Source of the DNA: Oscheius onirici | Taxonomy: Eukaryota > Nematoda > Chromadorea > Rhabditida > Rhabditidae | NCBI GenBank assembly: GCA_932521025.1 | Contig: OW051472.1 | Location: 8,556,001-8,620,000 of the forward strand | DNA length: 64,000 nt | Reading direction: 5' to 3' | Shown: piece by piece, positions 40,126 to 51,357 of the stretch | How positions within the stretch are numbered: position 1 is the first letter of the stretch | Layout of the letters: each line of letters starts with the position of its first letter | Program-made: the position numbers and the translations under genes | Notes under the pieces: model-generated | Told to the model about the DNA's origin: nothing | Database searches by the model: none | The model's input: the letters and a program-made list of their open reading frames with translations, nothing else

Positions 40126-40658
40126 ATGGCTATGAACACGCACTACTTCGCTACCAACCACGGTATTGTAAAGATTGCCCAAATTATCATCGGTTTCGTC
40201 ATCACCTCTCTGCTCTGCACTGCCTGGTATAGCTTTTTTTGTCCCTTTAAATCAATTATACAGGTACGGAGGCCGCTCCTGCATCTCGGAGGGTCGTCTC
40301 GGATACACTTCTGGTCTGAACTCGGTTTGTATCATCATCAACATCGTCCTCCTTTTCCTCAACTTCTGCAACCTCGCCGCTTGGGGACTTGTGAGTTCTT
40401 CCTAACTGATCTCTCTGAAAAAAATATAATTTCAGGAGAAGATCTATTCGATCATTGCCGCCGTCCTCTTCCTGATCGCTGCCTGTCTCCTCGTCTGGTA
40501 TCTCATCCAATTCTCCGTCAGTGGCCAATTCTACATTACCACGGTTCTCGTCGTCGTCATGTTCTGTCTCTACGTAAGTTTTAGCTTCATTTCATTTCAA
40601 ACGATCGATTTTTCAGCTCTGGGACATCAAAATTCTCCAAGGCGAGTCCCCCAACTAA
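40126..40658 (+). CDS. Four-transmembrane MARVEL-like protein C (tandem family, member 3)
   Basis: ATG at 40126 follows TTTTCCAG by seven bases. MAMNTHYFATNHGIVKIAQ leads to TM1 (IIGFVITSLLC). After a 48-bp intron come WYGGRSCISEGRLGYTSG, TM2 (VCIIINIVLLFLNFCNL), TM3 (IIAAVLFLIAACLLVWYL) and TM4 (VLVVVMFCLYLWDIKIL), ending QGESPN. The last nine residues match member 2 except one, so duplication of these two is recent relative to member 1. AATAAA at 40746. Confidence 0.82.
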
Positions 40659-41754
40659 GCGCCAAATATCTTGCCAAACAACCTCTGTACTTAAACCGCT
40701 CGACTGTATACACGAAACCTCAGAAATTGTAGCCTCATTCCGCATAATAAAACATCTGCTTTCTATGTGTGATTGAACTTGAAAAGAGGGGCAGGTGATT
40801 GGACGGAAAAGTGTGCTGTTGTTATTGGCAAACAGGATGGCTATTTTTACAAAAAATCGAAGTCACGCTCACGTCAATCTGCACTGTTGTCATTAGGCAG
40901 AAACATCAACAGACTCTGAGGAATGTTTTTCATCTTTCGCACTCGTATCTGACATTGATAACGGTTTGTTTTTCGCAGTCCTGCTTGTTAATAACATCCA
41001 TATCTGTCGACATGAAATGAGAGGGAGCGACTGTCCAATTCCAGCCATGATTATTTCTGGTTCAACTGGTCAGAACGTGTTCTTGCTAATCCTAAAATCT
41101 ATCAGGATTTGTCTGGTGATGGTCAACCGAATAAATTCAGAAAGGCAAGAATAATCAAACGAACCGTAACGTCTACAAAAGGGCGAAGGAGAAAAGGGCA
41201 AGGACAGTCAGAACCAACTGAAATGTCGTTTGCTCTTCATTTTAGAAAAAATCAAAGTGGTACTTCGAGCGGGGGAATCGAAATTTAACCCTCCAAGACA
41301 CTGTTTGAACAACAGTTCAGGACCACAGAGGTCAACGGGTCCGGAACAGTTTTTAGCAGTTGGGCAAATCGTCAAACTGGGCATAACTTTTGAAAATATG
41401 AGGCTAGAAATGTTTTAAAAAAAATGATGCCTGAACGAAGCCCTATCCATCTGCACAGGGCACAACTTCATGGCTCTTCATTATTCGTCCACAGTTGACC
41501 GAAACTCTCTCTAAAAGTTGTGGGTGACCTTTTCTTTATAACTTCTGAAAACAAGCAGAAAAAGAGGTTTTTCAAAAAAAGAATTGATGCTAAAACAATG
41601 GGCTACAAGACTTGTATAGTCCGATCTCGGGAAAATACTGTTTGCAAACCGACCAGACCTAATTCCTGTTACTTTGGGCAAGTGATTCTGTAGAGCGCAT
41701 ATGCAGCACTTTTTGTACGTTCTTTTGAAGTAGAAATGGTCAAAAGTTGATGAG
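40659..41754. other. Intergenic region
   Basis: No gene, promoter motif or known repeat recognised apart from the 3' UTR of the preceding gene. Part may be the decayed 5' portion of the LINE that follows. Confidence 0.4.
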
Positions 41755-42625
41755 AAATAAGGCGGGGGGACACCATTTCACCTGCTCTCTTTTCTTCCAC
41801 AATGGAAACAGTATTCAGAAGTTTGGATTGGAATGAGAGAGGAATCAACATTCACGGACAGTGGCTATCGAGCCTGCGTTTCGCTGATGACGTAGTTCTG
41901 GTGTCAACGTCAGCTGCAGCATCTGAGAGAATGCTTCAAGAATTGTCCGAGGTCAGCAAAGATGCAGGTTTGAGACTGAACATGGACAAAACGTTTGTGA
42001 TGACAAATAGGAACCCGACTGCAGAAGGAGTGCGAATACAGTACAAAACGGAAGCCCTCGGTCATCGAGTATCGTTTGACAGGAGTCATGCTCTCGAAAT
42101 CTAAAGAAGAATCCAAGCTGCATGGATATGTTTCAACAAATTCCAGCAACTCCTAACCTAAGTAGGACCGTCTCCGTCCGACACAAAAGGAAAGTCTTTA
42201 CTTCCTGTAGTGAGCCTGCCTTATTGTACGCGAGCGAGACCTGGACACTTCGAGAAAGAGATAGTACAAGACTGGTAGTCGCTCAAAGGAAGATGCTTCG
42301 AAAGTTTGTTGGCGTTACAATGCTAAATAGAAGGACTAACGACTGGCTCATGGAAACAACGAAAGCCGCTGACATCCGGGAGAGATGGGCTAAAAGGAAA
42401 TGGGATTTTGCGAGGAAAGTAGCCCATAGCGATACGTGGACAAGGCGAGTACTAGAGTGGAGACATTGGCGAGCAGTGAGACCTACAGGACGACCGAAAC
42501 CACGATGGACTGGCTGTTTTACAAACGAAATGGGACAGAATTGGATGAGACTGGCACGAGAAGAACCAGCCCAATGGAACAGGCATAGACTACGTGAAGA
42601 ACGCATTGAAATCATAACAAATTGA
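41755..42625 (+). mobile_element. LINE (RTE-like) reverse transcriptase 3' half, decayed
   Basis: It begins within GGDTISPALFSSTMETVFR and continues with the RT active-site box LRFADDVVLVS and SKDAGLRLNMDKTFVM. After a frame change come PALLYASETWTLRERD, MLRKFVGVTMLNRRTND, RWAKRKWDFARKVAHSD, WTRRVLEWRHW and TGRPKPRWTGCF, ending IEIITN with TGA at 42623-42625. The 5' half (endonuclease) is absent. No target duplication was found. The copy is different in sequence from the remnant at 30690-31135. Confidence 0.82.
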
Positions 42626-44144
42626 AATTGAAGGCGGGGGGGGGGGACGTTAGCTCCGCCGAACTATCGTCTAATTGTAAGTGGGCTCTCCGGGACCGGC
42701 TGAACGAGCCTTCCGATCGATACAAACTATCACTGGGAATAGCCTTATATCCTAATGAGGTCTATTATCCAGCTAGAACGGGATTCTGCAAATTTCGAGA
42801 AATGAGACTGAACAGGTAGCAGTTTGTTTTGTCGAGTGTCACATCGGTCTCCTGTCTCATCATCTGAGACCTCTGCGGTTTTGCCGGGGACAGATGCGGA
42901 CTGACCCCTGCGGTTCCTGTGAAATATATAGGAATATTAATGAACATATGCTATAACCACGCCTTTTCTCTATGCTTGAGATTCAGTCTTGCTGACATTA
43001 CGACTCGAAGATGGAAGGCAACTCACGAGCACTTGGTCAGAACCATAGCCGCTGAAATACTACAACGAGTAGCTGGTAATCCGGTGAGTTTATCGCGCTC
43101 CGAATCTGCTCCGTGAGTTTATGAGATTGAAAAGAACTGAAAAGAATTTAGTCATGTGCTTCGCCGATCACAGTCGAATACCCGTAACTGTATCAGAGTA
43201 CTCTGCTTAGGTTGTGCTCTGAACAACCAGTTAAGAGACTTTGGATTCTGCTGGGGATGTAACACCAATTTCACAATGGAAAGTAGGCTATGACCATTTA
43301 AAAAACATGAAGAGCGGTTTTCAGCTTGGAAGCAGATTCTCAGACCGGTCATGAGCTCATTCTCGACATGCTGTAAGAGGTATGGGAATGAACATTGTCG
43401 ACAGTGTCGACTGCCGCCGGAATTGAATGCGTGTGGAAGCAGAACCGTATAATGGAGGAAAAATTTCGGCGTCCGGAACCGTCTTCAGTGTATTCACCGT
43501 CTAGGTATCACCAACCTTATCAGGTTTGGTTTCAATGCCCCCCCCCTCCCTCATCAGTGGAGATCAGTCCTCCCTCCTGTTGACGATTGACTATTGAACA
43601 CCTGCTTTCTAACTCTCTAGCCCCCTCTTTCACCTCTGTGCTTTTTCGATGGCTCTCTTTCCTCTGTGCTCACGAAGGAGAAAATAAACTTGTGGCAGAA
43701 GTTTTTTTTTACCTGCATGAATGAAGAGATCTGACAGTTTGAACAGTTCTTCTATTCTTTTAAAATATTGTGAATTTTAGGATCAGTCCTTTACGGGTAG
43801 TCGGAAAGTTTATAGTTTTCATGACAGAAAGGAATGAGGCTGACATGGTATGCGACCTGTGCTAGATTCATGGATCTAGCCTCCCAGATAAGAAATCACA
43901 GAAAACTTTTTTGTACTGTAAGTACTGTATTCAGCTAATTGCCCCCTGTAGATAATTGTTTTAATTACACTTTATTTTGCATATTTTTGGGCGAACGGGG
44001 GAATTTTGGGTTATGGTAGATTCGTCCCAAAAAAATCGGGCCCTATACTACTGAAGAACAACCAATAAGAGAGAAAAACTTCCTAAGTGGTTACTGTCAG
44101 TCTGTCGAAAAAGAACAAGGGGCTAGCCAGGGAGTTTTATTGCT
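42626..44144. other. Intergenic region after the LINE
   Basis: It starts with a G10 run at 42639, and a C9 run lies near 43539. A stretch near 42995-43085 reads LADITTRRWKATHEHLVRTI and could be another gene or transposon remnant, but it is too short to assign. Nothing else is recognised. Confidence 0.4.
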
Positions 44145-44702
44145 CTATCTGGCACAATGGCTACTATGACTTCTGCCCTTCGACGACCTCTTCTTCCTCG
44201 ACTCCTGGCCCGTCTTCTTGCGACGATGCTGATTCTTCAGGACATTGTCGAGAGCTGCGCGCAGAATCTGAAGCTTCTTCGTCATCTTTTTGTTATATCT
44301 CTTCCTGCTCGAGCTGCGACGACGACTCTTGGAGCGGGAGGAGGCAGCAGAAGAATGGCTACGGCTCTTGGAACGGCTACCGACACGGCTCTTTAAGCGA
44401 CGGGAAGCAGAACGGCCCTTGGAGCGACTCTTGGAGGCGGAACGACTACCAGAAGGGCTCTTGGAACGAGCCTTGGAAGCAGCACGGTTCTTCGAGCGAT
44501 CCTTGGAGCGACTGGCACGGCGAGTAGATCCGGAACGACTCTTGGGACGAATACGAGAGTGGCTGGTGCGGCTATGACGAGAAGTAGAACGGCTCCGGGA
44601 GACGGGGGAACGGCTCTTGGAGCGATGACGCGACATAGAACGGTGCCTGGAGCGGCTGCGGTGAGTAGATCCACAGCTGGAGCATCCGCGCTGGAGAACC
44701 AT
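44145..44702 (-). CDS. Arg/Ser-rich basic protein, protamine-like (sperm chromatin type)
   Basis: Single-exon frame of 185 residues: MVLQRGCSSCGSTHRSRSRH at the N-terminus, then about 110 residues dominated by RS/KS dipeptides (SRSKSRSPVSRSRS, SKSRRRSSSRKR). A less biased Lys-rich segment follows with LQILRAALDNVLKNQHRRK, ending SHSSHCAR. The composition fits DNA-binding protamine-like or sperm chromatin proteins of nematodes; an RS splicing-factor origin is less likely as there is no RRM. Minus-strand AATAAA at about 44136. The reverse strand has long but low-complexity open frames, which I regard as shadows. Confidence 0.65.
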   Translation of the reverse strand: MVLQRGCSSCGSTHRSRSRHRSMSRHRSKSRSPVSRSRSTSRHSRTSHSRIRPKSRSGSTRRASRSKDRSKNRAASKARSKSPSGSRSASKSRSKGRSASRRLKSRVGSRSKSRSHSSAASSRSKSRRRSSSRKRYNKKMTKKLQILRAALDNVLKNQHRRKKTGQESRKKRSSKGRSHSSHCAR

Positions 44703-47700
44703 GGCGATCCTAGTGACTGAAGTTATTCCCTGGAAAACTTTGCCTTTTATAGCAAAGTTTGATATTAATCTTCGAAAAGTTTGAAAAATCCATATTATAT
44801 TGCTCCCAAGTCTGTGTCTGAAACTCTAATTGAGGATAAGAAGGGGAGCGTGATAGTTTTTAACAAGTCGCGACAGGAAAAGCAAATGCGTGAAGGGTTC
44901 TTATGACTTTGATAGTCTCTTTGTAGGGACGGGGGTGACTGCAGCAGAGTGACAAGGGAAGAATATAAGGGAACGTGGCTCTCCGCGACAGAGCGAAGCG
45001 ATGGGTGAAAATGAAGCACCTCTACCTCTAGCCCTGTTAAGGGTGTTGCTAACCTTGTGACTATAAAGAGTTTGCCTAAAACTAACGTCGGAGAAGAGTG
45101 CAAATGTATTGGAATTCATTTTAAAGTTCGTGAGTCTGTGTCTGAAAGGCAATAGTTACCTTCCCGTGTTCTTACCACTTTGATAGTTTCTTTGAAGGGT
45201 TAGGACATGGTGAAAAGGGAAGCAAGTTGGGCCTGGTTGGGCCGAGACTGGGATCTCGAAGGGAAAGGCTAAAATCTTACGGTAATCCTTCTTCTTTTTG
45301 AACAGACCATAAATGTAAACCAAATATTTTAATACCAAATAAGCTTTAAGATTTTCAGAAATGAGAATAGTGTAGGTTTTCATAAAAAAAACACCGCAAT
45401 CCCTCGCTATGGCTCATGACTGACGGCGAGACATTTTTGCATATTCTTGGAATCATTTTACCATCTTCCAGCGTTCAGAAGAATCCTTTACTTTATTTGC
45501 AAAAGTAGTACCAGAAGTCACTCTGACCCTCCAATTAAAATTGTCTTCCATCGCAATTATGGTGTCCCCACACACTTCTCCACGCCTTCCGGTCTTTCAC
45601 GCCTTTTTCGTTCAAATCCCGTAGCGACTGTCGCGAGTCTGTTTGCAAAGGAGGCCCGAGAGTGAAGCCAGCAGCTACAAGTTGCTGTATTTATTTGCTC
45701 ACTTTGCTCCGTTTGCTTCTTGCCGTCGCACTCATGTTCACTTTCTTACATTCGAAATTTCTCAAGTGGCGCAATTTGTGCTCACATTTAAAATGTTTTG
45801 CTTGCATAGATATTTATTGTTTACTCTCTCCAGTTAGCTATCCAGTTAGCCCGCAAATGGTTGAAAGACACGCGATCCACCACGCATCTTTTTTCGGCTG
45901 TCTGTTCGGCCTTTTTGCTCTCATCGAAATGGACAATTGTATGATTTACGATAATGTCGTCTGACTCATTCTTGTTCCCGCACTGTTCCTGCACAAGTTC
46001 CGAGATACAATCGGCTGGTCACTGATGTGTCTCTAGATGCGCCTGTTTGCACGCAACTGTACTCTATCATTGAGACGAACGGAATGATAGCACAGTGTCT
46101 CAAAAACAAAGTGGTATCAGTCGCAAAAAAACAGCTATATAGCCTCGATTGAGGTTAACAACTTGCCCACTCCCGACGACCCTTATGCAAATGAGAAAGA
46201 GTCTCTCGTTTTTCGAGTAAGAGGATACCATGACGTGATTCCTCTAATTGGGCATCTCATTTGTTGTGAGGCCTCCTCCTGTCCGGTCCTCTTTTAACCA
46301 CACGCGACCAATTTTCTCTCTTCTCCAGCAGACTTCTTCAGGTGAGTCATGACCGGTCAACCGGACTTGACTCATACTCTCGACCGTAGTCACACCCCTC
46401 TCATTCTTCTCAATTTAGTAGTTTGTTTATTCTGGGGGATTAAAAGGATGACCCTCGGCGCTTCAACCGGAAATTAAACTCCACCAGCTTGGCGCGCAGT
46501 GTCCAGAAAACAAAGACGAGGAAGTAGTCAACTTTTTCAATTAATATATAATTCGTCAGCTATGCATTAACCTGTGTGTCCCATATGGCCTACCAGCTGT
46601 CTATAAACAAAGCGCCGTCCTCTTGACTCTTGTGTACTCGCCATTACATTACCTTTCCAGTTGATCCAAATAATAAGAATGACGTTTCTCTCTTGCGCAA
46701 TGGACAGTCCAGTCGCGCACATTCCAGTCGCTGCATTTGCATAGCGGTGTCTGGCCTCTCACCGGTCCCAATGGACTCTATCCGAGTGGTCAGTCGACCC
46801 AGGTAGCCATCGATCGCCTAGACACGGTCATCTTCCCACTCTCTCAGCTGATCTATTCTTTTCATTTTCTGGCAGAGTTTTTCTCGAACAAACTTGTCTT
46901 TTTGACATCTTATCTAACTGAACCGCGATTTCTGTACATAGGTAGTTGTATAGTGTCCATCAAATGTCCTCCGTTTATCGACGGTCATAAACTGTTTCTT
47001 TGAAAAGCGACCAACTTGTTCCCAAGCTAAAGAACTTTTGGTCCGCATGAATAATTTACACTTCTCCGAAGCTATTTCTGGTCTTTTTATAAGCCACACT
47101 TGTCCACACTTTGTTTGGTTCTTTTGAGGCTTTTTGAGTCATTGTTGGTCAGCTTTCCTTCTGCCGACTATAGTCCGAAGGGAAACTACTGTTCATCCGT
47201 AACTCATAGTCTTTTTTGTCAGACTCTACAAACCAGTTGGCCTCTCTCTCTTGCAGCGGCTACTCCCCTCAAGTCAGTCAGTCTATCTGTCTCCCAGAGT
47301 CCTCTAGATTGTGACCAGTTCAAAAAAGTGCCTTCTCCCATGGGGACTAAGCCCCGCTCAGGAGGTTCTAAGCGTCTCCGCTGACAGGATAGTCCTCTTC
47401 CGTGCTTTTTGATGTCCGTCTGCCATCCAAAATAGCCACGAAATATTCAAAAGTTTTGCTGTTTCCCACGGCGACGGACAGCAACAACAATAGTTTTTTC
47501 TACACGTTTGGTTCCGTACAGTTTGGGAGACGTCTTCTTTTTACGGGAATGAATCAGTAGTGAACAAGAGATCCCGAAGAAATGCTTTCTCTACTGAACT
47601 TTGTCCAATTTGTGCGAAATTATAGACTATTCAGGTAGACAGAGATCTATAGTCATTTCTAGCCAGTCCGTTTTTTGAATTATCCTAGGCTGTCCACAGA

Positions 47701-49961
47701 AGTGTGTCTCACGCATTTCACATATTTTCCCACCATCTGACGACAGAAAAGATGACTGTCACTCATTCGCATGTCTCTTTTCGGTGTAGCCAAATGTCCT
47801 TGAGACCCTGTGAAAAACGGAAGAGAAAGCACAAGGAAAATCATCTTGACGTGAGCTCTTTCTGTTTATCTGTGGCGCGTGTGGCACCCGCCTCTCCAGA
47901 AATCCGGAACTAAAGCCAGCGATATCTCTTTCCTAAGCTCACCCGGATATTTTTTATGAGAGAGTTCTCTCGCTCCTTTCTAGGCCACAAGTTGGCCTAA
48001 TTGGATGGGCGCTAATGTGTGCAAAACATCATCATTTTGCAGAGGGAGGCAGCCTCCGTTTTTTCAGGAACGGTGACGACCAAACGTCGTTCATTTTCTC
48101 CGATTTCTAGGTTTGGAAAGACATTGATTCGTTTCGACACATCTTATCATGCGACCCGTTTTGACCAAGATCTGTTCCTTGTTAAGATAGAGGTCCAATT
48201 GGACGAATTCTGCTTCGACTCATTAGTCCTAGCAAAAAAAAAAGCTTTCACATGTGCTTAACAGCGTTCCGGTGCCAGCTGGGTCCGTTTTGGAGGATAA
48301 ACAGATCGGTCCACGTGCATCTGGACAAATACTAACGAAGGACCCTATAGTCTCTATCTGTTCCTGTCTGTCAGACTTTCCTCTTCGGGACATCGTCTGC
48401 GTTCCGGTCGTTTTCGCGCCGTCCCTGTTTGTACTGGGGATTGTGTCCTGTAGAATTTGCAGCTTCTGGGGGACAAGTCGGCCACAACACCTTTGCTTCA
48501 ATGTGTCGGCCTCTCTCTCTCTCTCATTTCTGAGTACCTGCCAAAAGCGCTGAGGTGGAAAATGTGTTCCCCACAACTATTTTTGAGAGTGAGCTCTCAA
48601 GTAACTGCTTATTGGCCTAGTTGATCACATCCTCATCTCGTCTTTTTTGCCGCAGCACTCTCGTCCAATTTGAAGGGCCATTCGCTGTTCAAATGGCTGC
48701 GCAGATTGTCGCACCTTTGGCCCATCTACGGTAGGGTCAGAGTCTCTCTTAATCTCTGACTGACAACAGGTTCCCATAGATACATACCAATAGCATTACT
48801 TCAAGGTCAAGCACAAAAATTCTAAGTTTTGTGATTTGTTGTCCGGATGACCTTCTGGTAGGACATTGCGTGTCAAACCCACGTTTCTTCCCCTGTATCA
48901 CCTTTCCGACTGATGTCATCTTTTTTATCCACTTTGGGCTCTTGTAGTTATCGTGACAGGAACTCATCATTTTGAAGATTAACGAGCTCAAATTGATGGT
49001 CAAAAGTTCAAACTTCTGCAGTCACAGTCACCATGCCAGTTAGTCTCGCCCGTTCCCGAAACGCGCCTTATCCCTGATCGACGACCTTCCTTTTTTTGCG
49101 CGAAGTGATCTCTCTTACATACCGTTATACAGCCGTCTCTTTTCAACCAGCCATCTCTTCCTCCACTCAGCTATTTTTCCTCCAGTGCCTCACACTTTAT
49201 GACATTTCCCCTTTCAGCCTTCCAAACCAATACTTTTCTCGTAAAATTTACGATGTTTTCGATGGCATTTAGCCAAACACTCCAATTGGATTAGGGGGTT
49301 TCGGTTATCACAACGTCTTTGGGTCAAACTTTTTCTTCCTGTTGTATGTTGCGGCTGCCGCGCAGACTCGGTGTAACCAATAACCACGACAGTTACCGGC
49401 TTCTTCTCCACCAAAATTGAAACGGGTTTTCTTCCTTAGGCGGTCGGTGAAGGGGCGACCCACCAGGACCGAAGCCGGAGTCCAAACCGAGCTGTCATCC
49501 GAAACCCACGAGAGTCAACAACGGAGAGACAGTCGGCACACGCAACGGAACAAAAGAGAGCCGCTGGTTATTTTGAGAATCTTCTATCAATTCTTTTACA
49601 TTGTCTTCTTTCCGGGAATCAAAACAAATCTTACGTCAGCCTTTATTTCTTACCGTAGATTGTCTTTTCCTGCAAAAAATGAGAGCAATTGAATTTGGCC
49701 GCAATGTCAGAAAGGTGACCGTCCATATTATGCCCTTTTCTCCAGATGTTTCCAAACGCGAAAATTGCCGTTTCCGGCCCGCTCAAAAGTTCCTTAAATG
49801 TTGTTGATCAAAGCAAACATTGGGTTCATCGCCTTTGGCTATTATTGCCTCCCCCGTATTTCCATTTCCTTGCAGGCCATAACGACTGCCCGATTCATTA
49901 TATCTTCTCTCTCCTGCCCCTTTTTCGACCACACCAGTACTACTCTCTTTTTCAGAGAGCG
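44703..49961. other. Gene-poor region upstream of the FAM43-like gene
   Basis: About 5 kb without a convincing gene. It holds repeat E copy 2 (44920-45065), the paired bZIP-like sites TGAGTCA/TGACTCA near 46345-46373 around ACCGGTCAACCGG, and several pyrimidine tracts. A possible exon, open and bounded by CTTCCTTAG and GTTATT at about 49438-49565 (RSVKGRPTRTEAGVQTEL), does not splice in phase to the gene downstream. The rest may be regulatory DNA. Confidence 0.45.
44920..45065. repeat. Interspersed repeat E, copy 2
   Basis: Related to 33236-33375 in the same orientation: GTGACTGCAGCAGAGTGACA, GGCTCTCCGCGACAGAGCGA and GTTGCTAACCTTG appear in the same order and spacing. No terminal structure was identified. 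Confidence 0.6.
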
Positions 49962-51357
49962 ATGCCCTTGCTTGGCTCGTCTGCTTCCTCCTCGTCCAGC
50001 TTTTTCACGCTGCCCTTTCGAAGGAAAAAGCAACGGTTTGCACATCCTGTTTGGGGCATTTCTCATCGTTTTCCAGATATACGATCAATCCTCCGGATGA
50101 ATCTCAGAATGTCATCTATTTGGGAAATGTCCTGACGGTGCTTGCTCGTGGCGAAAACTGCTTTGAGAAGCCGTTGAGCTTGATCTGGAAAGCGTATTGT
50201 TCGAGGAACAGGACCGATCTTAACATGACTCTCGAGGTTCAAAATGTTTCTGATCCCAGCAAGCAGAATATTTAGGTGACGAGGTCGGGACTGAAAGCAG
50301 AGACGAAACAGCAGGGATTGACAGAGTACTGGGCCCATAGAATAACATTCAGTGCTGCTCCTTCCCAATATCCTAAAGTCTTCTGTTGGATCTACAAACA
50401 CGACGGGAAGAGATTGAAGCCCGAGTTGAGATGTCATGCTGTCCTTTGTAAGAAGAACGCAGAGCCGATGGTCTTGCACACAAAACTTCAAGAATTTCTT
50501 CAAGCCGCTCTCCAGGTAGAACTTTTTTCTTTATTCGAATCAAAATTGTTTTAGGAGTACAAACGAGAGAAGCTGTCGCTGCAGAACGCGAGGTTGACGA
50601 GCTCGACTGGCTGTCCTAGGAGGAAGCTGATGCTTCAGACGGGATCACTCAACTTCCGACCGCCGGTCAGTCGTAGTCGATCAGCTCCTCGATTAGGAAG
50701 CATTGATGAAGAGGATGAGGTGAGTCTGGAGCCTGGAACAGAAAGTACAGTACCAGTTCATCAATCAGAGTATTTCGATGAAATTTGGGTTCCACCTGAT
50801 CTCATACAAAAAATTGGCAGCATTTTTCTCTGCCATTGACTTTCGGACCGCGAATCTGTCAAAACGTGTGACATGTTTACTGCGAGCGTTCCCGAAGACA
50901 AACAGAAGTATCATGAACTTTTTTTCAGGAGGAAGAATATTCTTCGGACATTGACTCAATCTGTTATCGAGCAGCTCCGGACGGAGCCTCGACTGCCTCC
51001 TACTGTGGCTCGGACACTTCTCCTACCGGGTCTTCAGACGATACAGGTCAGAGTGAAATAGGATTTTTTGTAAAGGAGCTGCTTCAGAAACCCTTCCAAC
51101 CTGCGAATCCGGTCCCTCGAGTCTTTGTGGCGAAGAAGATCACAGCCGACGACGGAGACGGGCTGAAGTCGACTCAATTTCCGACGAGAGCGGTACTATT
51201 GTCCTCTTTGAGTCAAAACAACCCATTCTTAGGGTATCACGAAGACAAACTCTGTCGCGAATTTTCTGAGGATTTTTACTCGGATGACGGTGGAGAAGTG
51301 ATAGTGGAAGAGGATTTTGATGATGAAGACGTCGAGGAGCAAGTGACTGCTCTCTAA
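49962..51357 (+). CDS. FAM43-like PTB/PID-domain adaptor protein
   Basis: The start at 49962 (MPLLGSSASSSSSF) lies six bases after TTTTTCAG. Exons: 49962-50035, 50077-50236, 50276-50515, 50555-50719, about 50929 on, and a last exon to TAA 51355-51357; the ones checked join in phase. The PTB domain runs from TINPPDESQNVIYLGNVLTV through LSLIWKAYC, MTLEVTRSGLKAE and YWAHRITFSAAPSQYPKVF to CWIYKHDGKRLKPELRCHAV. Next are the conserved EYKREKLSLQNARL helix and LNFRPPVSRSRSAPRLGSI, a FAM43 hallmark. The acidic C-terminus ends DEDVEEQVTAL. Family members have a PTB fold but poorly known partners. The second intron is only 39 bp. Confidence 0.88.

Noticed and set aside
44157-44577. Long plus-strand frames rich in Leu/Arg/Glu opposite the RS protein
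   Set aside because: They are complements of the repeated RS codons; the minus-strand frame has start, stop and poly(A) signal.
46737-47003. Plus-strand frame with MHSGVWPLTGPNGLYP
   Set aside because: Isolated, no flanking splice sites, no family resemblance; probably a chance frame in gene-poor DNA.
49438-49565. Open segment RSVKGRPTRTEAGVQTEL as the first exon of the FAM43-like gene
   Set aside because: Its donor phase does not fit the acceptor at 50077, whereas the exon at 49962-50035 fits exactly and supplies an ATG.
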